28,131 nucleotides of DNA, taken from 13-2-20CM-68-14 sp046733295 (GTDB lineage Bacteria; Actinomycetota; Thermoleophilia; Gaiellales; Gaiellaceae). Within the stretch, counting starts at the first letter, position 1; every line of letters starts with the position of its first letter. Of the stretch, positions 6,081 to 13,178 are shown in pieces. A model generated the notes under the pieces. That model worked only from the letters and a program-made list of their open reading frames with translations, was not told the DNA's origin and searched no databases. The stretch covers positions 1 through 28,131 of the forward strand of contig JBKPOY010000094.1 in NCBI GenBank assembly GCA_046733295.1, given 5' to 3'. A program made the translations under genes and the position numbers.

Positions 6081-7492
6081 ATCGCCGACGATCGCTGCGA
6101 ACGCATCTGTTCGCGGCGACCGTGCTCGTGGTCGTGCTCTCGGTGGGACTGATGCTCGCGATCGGCTCCGTGCTCACTCGGCGGGCCGTCGAGCGCGCGA
6201 CGCTCAAGGACGTCTCCCACCAGGCCGATCTGCTCGCAGCCCGCGAGCGCGCCGCGATCTTCCCCTGTGGGCGCCTGAAGGATGTTCAACCCTTCTTCGC
6301 CCGCCAGCACGAAAGCGCGCGCTGTGTCTCACTCGCGCGGCCGCGGTACGTGCCACGTGATCGCTTCGCCGAGCTACGCGCGAAAAAGGCGATCAACGGC
6401 ACCGTCCGCCTCGAGTCGACGAGCTACTTCTACGCAGCACGGCCCGCGGCGAGCAACAAGGCGCTCGTGCTTCTACGCCCGAAGCGTCTGGGCAACACCG
6501 CGTTCTACCCATTCCTGGTCGGCCTGCTGATCGCCGCGGCGGCCGGAATCACGCTGGCCGCACTGGCGGCCTTCATCCTCGCGCGCCGGATCGCCCGGCC
6601 CGTCCGGCGCGTCGTCGACGCGACCCGGCACCTCGCAGAGGAGCGAGAGGCCGAGCCCGTGCCGATCGAGGGCGCGTACGAGATCGCGTCACTGGCGCGG
6701 GCGTTCAACGACATGGCGGAGCAGCTTTCGAAGGCGCGCGCCGCCGAGAAGCAGTTCCTCCTGTCCGTGAGCCACGAGCTGAAGACGCCGCTGACGGCGA
6801 TCCGCGGCTATGCGGAGGGCGTCACCGACGACGTCTTCGACCCGAGCGAGGCCGCGGAGATCATCGCGACCGAGGCGGCGCGGCTCGAGCGGCTCGTGCG
6901 CGACCTGCTCGATCTCGCCCGCATGAACCGGACGGACTTCTCGATCCACAGCGAGCCGCTCGACCTCGCGGAGGTGGGCCGCGAGGTCGTGCGCCGCTAC
7001 GAGGCGCAGGCGCGGGAGTTCGGCGTCACGCTGGAGGCGTTCGCTCCCGCGCCGCAGATGGCCGTCGGGGATTCCGACCGCGTTCTCCAGGTGTCGTCGA
7101 ACCTCGTCGAGAACGCGCTGCGGCTGACGCCGCCGGGGGGTGTCGTGCGCGTCTCGGTCGAGTCCGGCGCTCTCGTCGTCGAGGACACGGGGCCCGGGTT
7201 GCACCGCGACGAGATCCCGCGGGCCTTCGAACGCTTCTATCTCTATTCGCGCTACGCCTCCGACCGCGCGGTCGGCACCGGCCTCGGCCTCTCGATCGTC
7301 AAGGAGCTGACCCAGGGGATGGGAGGCGCGGTCGAGGTCGAGAGCGCACCAGGGCGAGGGACGAGATTCACGGTCCGGCTCCCGAGCTCCGACGGCGGCG
7401 GTTTTACGGACGGCTTACGCGCGGCGAACCGAGGCCTGACGGAGGGCGGGGACGATCAGAGCGCTGAATCCGACCAGGAGGTAGTGACGTGA
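6077..7492 (+). CDS. Membrane sensor histidine kinase
   Basis: The 471-residue product is a classic HK: helix 1 at about 11-33, an extracytoplasmic sensor at about 35-142 with two cysteines (C64, C83), helix 2 at about 143-169, then HAMP. HisKA has the phosphoacceptor H233 in SVSHELKTPLTAIRGYAEG, and HATPase_c shows the N-box NLVENALRLTPPGG, G1 VEDTGPGL and G2 GTGLGLSIVKEL. The sensor loop matches no domain I recognise. A tail of about 35 polar residues follows the kinase core, and its coding DNA contains a copy of the TTTTACG-CTTAC repeat, so the tail may partly reflect an internal promoter for the RTX gene. The GTG start overlaps the regulator stop by 4 bases. Confidence 0.92.
   Translation: MNRRRSLRTHLFAATVLVVVLSVGLMLAIGSVLTRRAVERATLKDVSHQADLLAARERAAIFPCGRLKDVQPFFARQHESARCVSLARPRYVPRDRFAELRAKKAINGTVRLESTSYFYAARPAASNKALVLLRPKRLGNTAFYPFLVGLLIAAAAGITLAALAAFILARRIARPVRRVVDATRHLAEEREAEPVPIEGAYEIASLARAFNDMAEQLSKARAAEKQFLLSVSHELKTPLTAIRGYAEGVTDDVFDPSEAAEIIATEAARLERLVRDLLDLARMNRTDFSIHSEPLDLAEVGREVVRRYEAQAREFGVTLEAFAPAPQMAVGDSDRVLQVSSNLVENALRLTPPGGVVRVSVESGALVVEDTGPGLHRDEIPRAFERFYLYSRYASDRAVGTGLGLSIVKELTQGMGGAVEVESAPGRGTRFTVRLPSSDGGGFTDGLRAANRGLTEGGDDQSAESDQEVVT
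7402..7419 (+). promoter_or_regulatory. Direct-repeat site B inside the kinase gene, upstream of the RTX gene
   Basis: TTTTACG (7402-7408) and CTTAC (7414-7418) repeat site A with the same 11-bp spacing of TTAC cores and a shared G in the spacer. It lies about 70 bp upstream of the RTX gene start, within the last codons of the histidine kinase. Matching positions across both sites give TTTTACGnnnGnCTTAC. It may drive extra, regulator-dependent expression of the RTX protein (inference). Confidence 0.5.
7476..7482 (+). promoter_or_regulatory. Strong Shine-Dalgarno for the RTX gene
   Basis: AGGAGGT lies 6 nt before the GTG at 7489, inside the kinase reading frame. Few genes here have such a clear ribosome site. 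It supports the GTG start and suggests strong translation of the RTX protein relative to the kinase. Confidence 0.75.
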
Positions 7493-8058
7493 AGGTCAAG
7501 GTGATTCTCCTCGCAGCGGTCGCCGCCCTCTCGATCGTGGGCGCCGCGCTCGCCGCGGAGAGCGTCGTCATCCGCGGGACGAGCGGCAACGACGTTCTCA
7601 CGGGAACGCCCAGTGACGACCGCATCTTCGCCCGCGCAGGCGACGACCAGGTGGCGGCCCTTGAGGGCAACGACCGAGTCTTCGGCAGCTGGGGCGCCGA
7701 TACGATCGACCTCGGCGGCGGCAACGACTTCGCCCGTGGTGGCCCCGGAGCCGACCACATCCTCGGAGGCGACGGCAACGACCATCTGCGCGGACGCCGC
7801 GGTAACGACGTCGAGGACGGGGGTCTCGGCAACGATCGCCTCCACGGAGGCCGCGGAGCCGATCAGCTCCAGGGCGGCGAGGGTGACGACGCGCTCTTCA
7901 TGCTCGCGCGCGACCGCCAGCCCGACGTCGCCGACTGCGGCCCCGGCAACGACCGGGTCTGGGTCAACGTCAAGGAGGACAAGGACACGTACGTCAACTG
8001 CGAGGTCGTCTACAAGGTTCGCGTGACGCGCCAGCAGTCTGACGACGACGACTCGTAG
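7489..8058 (+). CDS. Small secreted RTX-type calcium-binding protein
   Basis: The 189-residue product has a signal peptide (MKVKVILLAAVAALS, cleavage near ALAA at 20-23). RTX-like nonapeptides cover about 29-138, including GTSGNDVL, GGNDFARGG, GGDGNDHL, GRRGNDVED and GGRGADQLQGG. A C-terminal cap has PDVADCGPGNDRV (C150) and VNCE (C171), which could form a disulfide, and the chain ends in an acidic DDDD tail. Such repeats fold into a parallel beta-roll on binding calcium outside the cell. There is no catalytic domain and no type I secretion gene nearby, so Sec export is expected. It is the last gene of the two-component operon; its start overlaps the kinase stop by 4 bases and it ends at a clear hairpin terminator. 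Confidence 0.82.
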   Translation: MKVKVILLAAVAALSIVGAALAAESVVIRGTSGNDVLTGTPSDDRIFARAGDDQVAALEGNDRVFGSWGADTIDLGGGNDFARGGPGADHILGGDGNDHLRGRRGNDVEDGGLGNDRLHGGRGADQLQGGEGDDALFMLARDRQPDVADCGPGNDRVWVNVKEDKDTYVNCEVVYKVRVTRQQSDDDDS

Positions 8059-8084
8059 CGCTCCAAACCGCTCTTCCCTCACCA

Positions 8085-8117
8085 CGAAGCCCGTCCTTGC
8101 CGCAGGGGCGGGCTTCG
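8085..8117. terminator. Bidirectional hairpin terminator
   Basis: CGAAGCCCGTCC (8085-8096) and GGGCGGGCTTCG (8106-8117) pair over 12 bp with one G-U wobble around a 9-nt loop. A pyrimidine-rich stretch (TCCTTTC) follows on the plus strand. It lies between the convergent RTX gene and the alpha/beta hydrolase gene and would serve both strands. Confidence 0.75.
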
Positions 8118-8122
8118 TCCTT

Positions 8123-9409
8123 TCAGAGCAGGCCCTGCCGGAAGAACGCGACCACGCGGCGCTGATAGCGTTCCGGCTCCGTCGAGAGCCCGCCTGTGTG
8201 GGGCGCATCGGGGAGGTTCCACAGCGTCTTGGGCCTGCGGGCGGCGCGGTAGTAGACGTCGTTCAGGTCGCTCTCGTACCCGGAGCCGGTCGAGATCAGG
8301 AAAACCGGGCGGGGAGCGATCTTCGCCACCTGCTTCTTCAGCGCCGGCGGCGAGGGTGCGTGCGAGAGGACGTGGTGGACGGTGAACATCTCGGCCGTGT
8401 AGAGGCCGGTGAACACGTTGCTCGCGCTGCGAGGCAGCTCACGGACGTCCGTCGCCGTCCGCGCCTCGGCGCTCTCGGCGACCACGGCGCCGATCCGCGG
8501 GTCGCGGCCACCTGTTTCGACCGCCACCTCGGCGCCGGTCGAGAGCCCGAGCACGCCGATTTTCTCGATCCCGCGCGCGCGAAGGTAGTCGACCGCCCCC
8601 CGGACGTCGCGGTACCACGTCCAGCCGGCCGCCTCGGGTCGCCCCTCGCTGTCACCCGTTCCGCGCGGGTCGTACGAGAGGACGCCGAAGCCGTTGCGCG
8701 CCAGCATCAGCGTCCGCGACTTGATCCCGCCGCTGCGGTCCCCCCCGGAGCCCGGGATCGCGATGATCGCGGTGCCGTTCTTCGACGGCACGTACCAGGC
8801 CGCCAGCTCGACCCCGTCCGAGCTCTCGAACGTGATGTCCTCGTGGGCGATCGAGAGGGCCGAGCGCTCGACGTGGACGGGTTGCTTGTGCACGAAGTAG
8901 ATGCCGACGGCGATCGGCATCACGACGAACATGATGGTCGCTGCGAGGCCGACGGCGCAGGCGAGGCGGATCAGCCAGCGCTGGAGCGGGCCGCGGAGCC
9001 TCTTCGGCCGAAAGACGAGTGCGACGCCGATCAGAACGAGGACGACCCCGGCCAGGCCCGAGAGCAGCCCCGTGAGGTCGCTGCCCGACTCGCCGCCGCG
9101 GCGGATGTGCGAGACGTGCAGACCGCCGTCCGCGGCCATGATCGATCCGATCACGATCGCAAGCCACGCACACAGGCCGGGCCGAAGCAGAGGCCCACCC
9201 AGGGCGACGGCGACCGCGGCGAGCGCCGGCACACCGATGGTCGCCAGGTTGAACGGGATCGTCGTGCCGTCCGGCCTGTGGACGACCGCGTCGTCGAGCA
9301 TGTGGATCAGCGCGATGGCCATCGCTGCCGGAAACGCGTAAGTGGTCAGCGAGCCGACGCGCTCGAGCGCGCGCGACGAGGCCGCGAGGGGGGTGGCCAA
9401 CGTCGCCAT
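8123..9409 (-). CDS. Membrane-anchored alpha/beta hydrolase
   Basis: The 428-residue product has about 170 N-terminal residues holding roughly five transmembrane helices (around 22-37, 55-72, 78-93, 113-133 and 147-172). A cytoplasmic or exofacial alpha/beta-hydrolase domain follows. The domain shows the oxyanion-loop region IPGSGGDRSGG (218-228), the strand-turn YDPRGTGDSEGRP, the nucleophile elbow GLSTG with S290, and a catalytic histidine H404 in DAPHTGG. The acid is probably E379 or D381. The pattern fits the dienelactone-hydrolase or BAAT-like serine hydrolases; the substrate is unknown and could be an ester or lipid given the anchor. It stands alone on the minus strand, facing the RTX gene terminator and diverging from the DHA2 transporter. 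Confidence 0.8.
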   Translation of the reverse strand: MATLATPLAASSRALERVGSLTTYAFPAAMAIALIHMLDDAVVHRPDGTTIPFNLATIGVPALAAVAVALGGPLLRPGLCAWLAIVIGSIMAADGGLHVSHIRRGGESGSDLTGLLSGLAGVVLVLIGVALVFRPKRLRGPLQRWLIRLACAVGLAATIMFVVMPIAVGIYFVHKQPVHVERSALSIAHEDITFESSDGVELAAWYVPSKNGTAIIAIPGSGGDRSGGIKSRTLMLARNGFGVLSYDPRGTGDSEGRPEAAGWTWYRDVRGAVDYLRARGIEKIGVLGLSTGAEVAVETGGRDPRIGAVVAESAEARTATDVRELPRSASNVFTGLYTAEMFTVHHVLSHAPSPPALKKQVAKIAPRPVFLISTGSGYESDLNDVYYRAARRPKTLWNLPDAPHTGGLSTEPERYQRRVVAFFRQGLL

Positions 9410-9463
9410 CGTGCGAGCGTCTCGCGCCCTCCGGGCCTAGTCAATGGCCCGAGCGGCCATCGC

Positions 9464-9476
9464 TAGGCTGCGCCGC
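9464..9476 (+). promoter_or_regulatory. Leaderless promoter of the DHA2 transporter operon
   Basis: TAGGCT (9464-9469) is a good -10 box and lies 7 nt before the GTG at 9477, so transcription would begin at or next to the start codon. This decides the start in favour of 9477 over the ATG at 9444, which lies upstream of the -10 box. Confidence 0.6.
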
Positions 9477-10919
9477 GTGAACGAGCCGCACGCCGAGCGG
9501 CAGCATTACAACGTCACGCTGGCGATCCTCGCGACCGTGGGAACTGCTTTCGCGCTTCAGCAGACGATGGTCATTCCCGCTCTGCCTGCCTTCCAGCACG
9601 AGCTGGACACCTCGACGGAGTGGGTGACGTGGGTCCTAACCGTCTTTCTGCTCGTCGCCTCGGTCTCCACGCCGCTGCTCGGCAAGCTCGGCGACCAGTA
9701 CGGCAAGGAGCGAATGCTCCTGATCGCCCTTTCCATCTTCCTCGCCGGCTGCATCGGCTGCGCCCTCGCCTGGAACATCGGCTCGCTGATCGGGTTCCGC
9801 GCCCTGGCGGGGGTCGGCGCGGCCGTATTTCCCCTGTCGTTCGCGATCATCCGCGACGAGTTCCCGCCCGAGAAGGTCGGCGTCGCCATCGGGCTGGTCT
9901 CGGCCGTTTTCGGCGTCGGCGGCGGCTTCGGGATCGTCATCTCCGGGTTGATCGTCGACAACCTCTCGTGGCGCTGGCTCTTCATCATCGGCTCGATCCC
10001 GATCGCGGTGTGCGTTCCGTTGGTGCACAAGTTCGTGCCCGAGTCGCCGATCAAGACCTCGTCGCGGGTCGACTTCGTGGGCGCCACGTTGCTCTCGATC
10101 GGCCTCATCTGCCTGCTGCTCGCACTGACCGAGGGCGAGAGCTGGGGGTGGAGCTCCGGCCGCGTGCTCGGCTTGTTCGCGGCCGCGGCGGTCGTGCTGA
10201 CGGCCTGGGTCGTCGCGGAGCTGCGCGTGCCCGAGCCGATGGTCGACATGCACGTCTTCTCCCGGCGTCCGGTGCTGCTGACGAACGTCACCGCCTTGAT
10301 CACCGGCTTCGCGATGTTCGGGACGTTCGTGCTGATCCCGAACTTCGTCGAGACGCCGAACGGCCTTCCGTCGTCCGTGGCGCGGCTCGTCGACTACGGC
10401 TTCGACGCGAGCGCGACGAAGGCCGGCCTCTACCTGCTGCCGAGCTCGGTGACGCTGCTCTTCGCGGGCCCCGTTGCGGGCCTGGTCGGCCGGCGTACCG
10501 GCTTCAAGTGGCCGCTCGCCGCCGGGATGCTGCTCGCGGGCGCCTCGGCCGCCTCGTTCGCGCTCTGGCACGACCACCCCTGGCAGGTCCTCGCCGCGAT
10601 GCCGTTCCTCGGTATCGGCGTCGGCTTCGCGTTCGCCGCGATGGCGACGTTGATCACGCAGGCGGTTCGCCCGACGGAGACCGGGATCGCGACCGGCATG
10701 AACACGGTCATGCGAACCGTGGGCGGGGTCATCGGCGGCCAGGTCGGAGCGGCGATCCTGACGGCGCACGCGATTGGCAATACGGGTGTTTCGACCGCGC
10801 GTGGCTACGAAATCGCGTTCATGATCGCCGCCGCTGCCGCGTTCGTCGGCGCAGTCGTCGCCGTGTTCGTGACGCCGACGCGACTTCGCCGCCTCGTGAC
10901 GGCCGAAGCGTTCGAGTAG
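9477..10919 (+). CDS. MFS drug transporter, DHA2 (14-helix) family
   Basis: The 480-residue product matches the DHA2 group of proton-coupled multidrug exporters in length and layout. It has motif A-like GKLGDQYGKERML after helix 2, motif B-like RALAGVGAAVFPLSFAII, and motif C-like GVGGGFGIVISGLIVDN, then the WRWLFIIGSIP segment typical of helix 5-6 in this family. Hydrophobic segments continue to the C-terminus, giving about 14 helices. I chose the GTG at 9477 because a TAGGCT -10 box sits 7 nt upstream; an in-frame ATG at 9444 would add 11 residues. Its TAG stop shares one base with the GTG of the next gene, so it heads an operon with the phosphatase-fold and LigT-like genes. The substrate is unknown. 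Confidence 0.87.
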   Translation: MNEPHAERQHYNVTLAILATVGTAFALQQTMVIPALPAFQHELDTSTEWVTWVLTVFLLVASVSTPLLGKLGDQYGKERMLLIALSIFLAGCIGCALAWNIGSLIGFRALAGVGAAVFPLSFAIIRDEFPPEKVGVAIGLVSAVFGVGGGFGIVISGLIVDNLSWRWLFIIGSIPIAVCVPLVHKFVPESPIKTSSRVDFVGATLLSIGLICLLLALTEGESWGWSSGRVLGLFAAAAVVLTAWVVAELRVPEPMVDMHVFSRRPVLLTNVTALITGFAMFGTFVLIPNFVETPNGLPSSVARLVDYGFDASATKAGLYLLPSSVTLLFAGPVAGLVGRRTGFKWPLAAGMLLAGASAASFALWHDHPWQVLAAMPFLGIGVGFAFAAMATLITQAVRPTETGIATGMNTVMRTVGGVIGGQVGAAILTAHAIGNTGVSTARGYEIAFMIAAAAAFVGAVVAVFVTPTRLRRLVTAEAFE

Positions 10920-11716
10920 TGCGCGTTCTGACCCTTAACCTCTGGGGCATGCGCGGTGACTGGGAGGCGCGGAGGGCCGTCCTGGCGAACGGACTGCGGG
11001 AGATCGACGCGGACCTGGTGGCATTCATCGAGGCCATCAAGACCGAGGACTACGACCAGGTCGTCGACCTGCTCGGGCCCGACTTCCATGTCGCCCACCA
11101 GCGCGATCGCGAGCCGGACGGGCAGGGTGCGTCGATCGCAAGCCGGTGGCCACTCGGCGACGTGCACGAGGCCGACCTCGACGTCACCCCGAGGACGGCC
11201 GGTTTCGCCTGCACGACGCTGGTCGCCGAGGTGCAAGCGCCCGAGCCCTACGGCCCTATGCTCTTCGCCGACCACGTGCCGAACTGGCAACTCGACTTCG
11301 AGCGCGAGCGCGAGCTGCAGGCCCTCGCCGCGGCGCGCTTCCTCGAGGGGCTGGTCGACGGGCGCGAGAGCCACGTCGTGCTGGCGGGCGACTTCACGTC
11401 CGACCCCGAGGCCGCGAATGTCCGCTTCATCGCGGGCCGCCAGTCCCTCGACGGCACGAGTGTCTGCTATCGGGATGCCTGGGAGAGCATCCATCCGGGG
11501 GAGCCGGGAGAGACCTTCACGCCGAACAATCCGCTCGTCGCGGACTGGGACTGGCCGTTTCGGCGGCTCGACTACCTCTTCGTCCGCTGCGGCGAGCACG
11601 GCGGGCCGACGCTGGAGATCACCGCCTGCGAGCGCATCTTCGACGAGCCGGTCGACGGCGTCTGGGCGAGCGACCACTTCGGTGTCTGGGCGGATCTGGA
11701 GCCTCCGTCGCGATGA
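10919..11716 (+). CDS. Endonuclease/exonuclease/phosphatase-fold hydrolase
   Basis: The 265-residue product spans one EEP domain. Conserved positions are LTLNLWG (metal and phosphate-contact Asn), a glutamate in LVAFIEAI, the histidine in DHVPNWQ, GDFTSDP in place of the usual GDFN, RRLDYLFVR, and the catalytic SDHFGVW near the C-terminus. The family cleaves phosphodiesters in nucleic acids, phosphoinositides or sphingomyelin. There is no signal peptide, so it should act in the cytoplasm. The GTG start overlaps the transporter stop by one base (TAGTG) and the stop overlaps the LigT-like gene by 4 bases. Pairing with a 2H phosphoesterase suggests RNA or cyclic-phosphate metabolism, but that is inference. 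The Asn-to-Thr change in GDFT may affect catalysis. Confidence 0.8.
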   Translation: MRVLTLNLWGMRGDWEARRAVLANGLREIDADLVAFIEAIKTEDYDQVVDLLGPDFHVAHQRDREPDGQGASIASRWPLGDVHEADLDVTPRTAGFACTTLVAEVQAPEPYGPMLFADHVPNWQLDFERERELQALAAARFLEGLVDGRESHVVLAGDFTSDPEAANVRFIAGRQSLDGTSVCYRDAWESIHPGEPGETFTPNNPLVADWDWPFRRLDYLFVRCGEHGGPTLEITACERIFDEPVDGVWASDHFGVWADLEPPSR

Positions 11717-12252
11717 CGACCGGCCGGCCGCTGCAGACGTCGATCACGCTCGACCTCGAGCACTGCGACCCCGAGCTGACACGCGCCCACCGCGAGCTCT
11801 ATCCCGAGCGGATCCCCGAGGCGATCCCGTTCTCGCTGACCTTGCACTATCCGTGGGTGTCGGCCGCTGAGGTAACCGAAGCGGATCTGGAGCGTCTGCG
11901 CACCTACTTCTCGGCCCGCCCGCCGCTCGAGTTCGACCTCGTCCGGGTGACCGAGTTCCCCGGAATCGTCGCGTACGCCCAGCCGGAGCCCGACGAGGAG
12001 CTGCGGGCCACGATGCGCGGCCTCTGGGCGATGTACCCGGACCTGCCGCCGTACGGCCGGCCCGGCTCGGACCCCGACCCGCACGCGACCCTGACGCGAT
12101 ACGCGAACCCGGAGAACGCAACGTTCGAGCAGGCGAAGGCCCGTGTCGAGCCGCTTCTGCCGGTTCGCTGCCTGGTCACCGAAGCGACGCTGCAGGAGGA
12201 GTTCGAGCTCGATCGGATGCGCGTCCGGGAGACGTTTCCGTTCGGCGGCTAG
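11713..12252 (+). CDS. LigT-like 2H phosphoesterase / 2'-5' RNA ligase family protein
   Basis: The 179-residue product has the size and layout of the 2H superfamily, whose members carry two H-x-T/S motifs and act on 2',3'-cyclic phosphates or 2'-5' linkages. The second motif is intact (DPHATLTRY). The first, expected before the LYPF-like segment, reads FSLTLHYPWV: serine (S41) replaces the histidine and H45 lies four residues later. Activity is therefore uncertain. The ATG overlaps the upstream stop by 4 bases (ATGA), so it is coupled to the phosphatase-fold gene. The TAG stop at 12250-12252 lies inside the left arm of the structured element at 12248-12417. Confidence 0.75.
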   Translation: MTTGRPLQTSITLDLEHCDPELTRAHRELYPERIPEAIPFSLTLHYPWVSAAEVTEADLERLRTYFSARPPLEFDLVRVTEFPGIVAYAQPEPDEELRATMRGLWAMYPDLPPYGRPGSDPDPHATLTRYANPENATFEQAKARVEPLLPVRCLVTEATLQEEFELDRMRVRETFPFGG

Positions 12253-12417
12253 TGCACTCGTCCCTGAGTTTGGTGCGTGATCCGGGGGATGAATCGTCGT
12301 TCGCGGCAAGGACGCAGGGAGTCCCGATAGTGGTTCTATCGGGGCGACCGAGGACGCAGCCACGGGCGGCGATACGCCGCCGGGCGCGTGCCGGAACTCG
12401 CGGACGGGTGCACTAGC
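12248..12417. other. Structured 170-bp element with terminal inverted repeats (possible ncRNA or MITE)
   Basis: CTAGTGCACTCGTCC (12249-12263) pairs with GGACGGGTGCACTAG (12402-12416) over 15 positions with one G-U; a G-C pair at 12248/12417 extends it. Inside, GAGTT (12266-12270) pairs with AACTC (12395-12399), and GGTGCGTG (12272-12279) can pair with CGCGTGCC (12385-12392) using three G-U wobbles. Two local hairpins follow: GTCCCGATAG/CTATCGGGGC around TGGTT (12321-12345) and GGCGGCG-ATA-CGCCGCC (12365-12381). GGACGCAG occurs twice (12310, 12352). The wobbles favour a folded RNA; the terminal repeats flanked by CTAG favour a small non-autonomous mobile element. No open frame of interest is inside. 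Confidence 0.6.
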
Positions 12418-12433
12418 GCGGGGTGGCGCGGAT

Positions 12434-12814
12434 GTGGCAATCTCGCCCCGCCGCCCAGTGAGTCGCCTACCCGAAAAGCTCGATCTGGCCCTGACCACCC
12501 GCCTGCGCGAGGTCGTCAGCGGCGCGCCGGCGACCGAGAGCGAGCTGCGCGCGCTGGCAGACCAGGCCGGCGGTTGGGCGCGCGCGACCGAGGCTCAGCT
12601 GCGGGCGGCCGAGGGGCGGCTCGCGAAGCTCAACTCGCAGTCGGGCAGCACTCTGGCGGAGATCGCCGACGAGGTGCGCCGCGCCGACTCTCTCACCCGT
12701 GAGCTGGACGAAGCCCGATCTTTGATCGCTGGCCTCGAGGAGCGAACACGCGAGCTCAGGACCGCGTACCTCAAGCATCACGCCGCCTCGACGCGGCCGC
12801 TCAGCCCCGGTTAG
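12434..12814 (+). CDS. Coiled-coil protein of unknown function
   Basis: The product is 126 residues. From about residue 15 to the end it is highly helical, with heptad-like spacing of leucines and alanines and many Arg/Glu pairs (SELRALADQAGGWA, RAAEGRLAKLNSQSG, EEVRRADSL-like, GLEERTRELRTAYLKHH), so I expect a soluble coiled coil. No signal peptide or membrane segment is seen and I do not recognise the family. The GTG at 12434 gives the longest form; a GTG at 12458 giving MSRLPEKLDL is equally possible, and neither has a clear ribosome site. The gene follows the structured element and converges with the LiaF-like gene, with 30 bp between their stops. Confidence 0.55.
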   Translation: MAISPRRPVSRLPEKLDLALTTRLREVVSGAPATESELRALADQAGGWARATEAQLRAAEGRLAKLNSQSGSTLAEIADEVRRADSLTRELDEARSLIAGLEERTRELRTAYLKHHAASTRPLSPG

Positions 12815-12844
12815 CGCGTCATGCGGAGGCGGGCATCTCTGGGG

Positions 12845-13162
12845 CTAACGACGCTCGGTGACCCTCAGGCCGCCGAGAATCGAGTATGACGTCACGTGGA
12901 TCTCGGGCCCGTCCTCGCGCGAGGTGACGTCGACCTCGCGCCCGCCGAGGAACGCGAATCCGCCGATCGAGACGCGGGCGCCCTCGGGCACGTAGACGCT
13001 CGACCCGCCCAGGACGGTCACGAGCGACAGCGATGCGTACTCGCCCGGTGTCGCGCGGGCATCGATTTCGGCACCGCCCAGGATCGCGACGAGCCTCTGC
13101 TGCGTCCAGCCGGCCGGAAGCGTGATCTTCCGGCCGCCGAGGACTGCGACGTCGGTGCTCAC
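12845..13162 (-). CDS. LiaF-like (cell-wall-active antibiotic response) domain protein
   Basis: The product is about 105 residues and consists almost wholly of the repeating beta pattern of the LiaF/DUF2154 C-terminal domain: VSTDVAVLGGRKITL, VAILGGAEIDA, VTVLGGSSVYVPEG, FAFLGGREVDV and YSILGGLRV. Each LGG turn marks a strand of a right-handed solenoid. LiaF proteins modulate cell-envelope stress signalling, but the membrane part of LiaF is absent here. I chose the GTG at 13162, 17 nt after the DUF2007 stop, because the domain begins at once. A GTG at 13216 would overlap DUF2007 by about 38 nt. It is the third gene of a korB-DUF2007-LiaF-like unit. Confidence 0.68.
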   Translation of the reverse strand: MSTDVAVLGGRKITLPAGWTQQRLVAILGGAEIDARATPGEYASLSLVTVLGGSSVYVPEGARVSIGGFAFLGGREVDVTSREDGPEIHVTSYSILGGLRVTERR

Positions 13163-13178
13163 CTGGGCGACGACATGT

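Noticed and set aside
3070..7870. Repeated GGnGGCAACGAC-like DNA that might be a CRISPR or tandem DNA repeat
   Set aside because: The similarity comes from codons for RTX nonapeptides; spacing is in multiples of three and there are no spacers.
8293..9409. Possible tRNA or riboswitch in the minus-strand hydrolase region
   Set aside because: No cloverleaf, anticodon arm or known riboswitch core was visible there or elsewhere in the window; I report no tRNA or rRNA.
9620..10918. Plus-strand frame upstream of the EEP-fold gene, overlapping the DHA2 transporter
   Set aside because: The residues are Arg-rich shadow sequence of the transporter; only the part from the GTG at 10919 carries conserved EEP motifs.
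12467..12781. Minus-strand 104-codon frame opposite the coiled-coil gene
   Set aside because: The plus-strand frame has the more protein-like composition and a coherent heptad pattern; the minus frame looks like a shadow.
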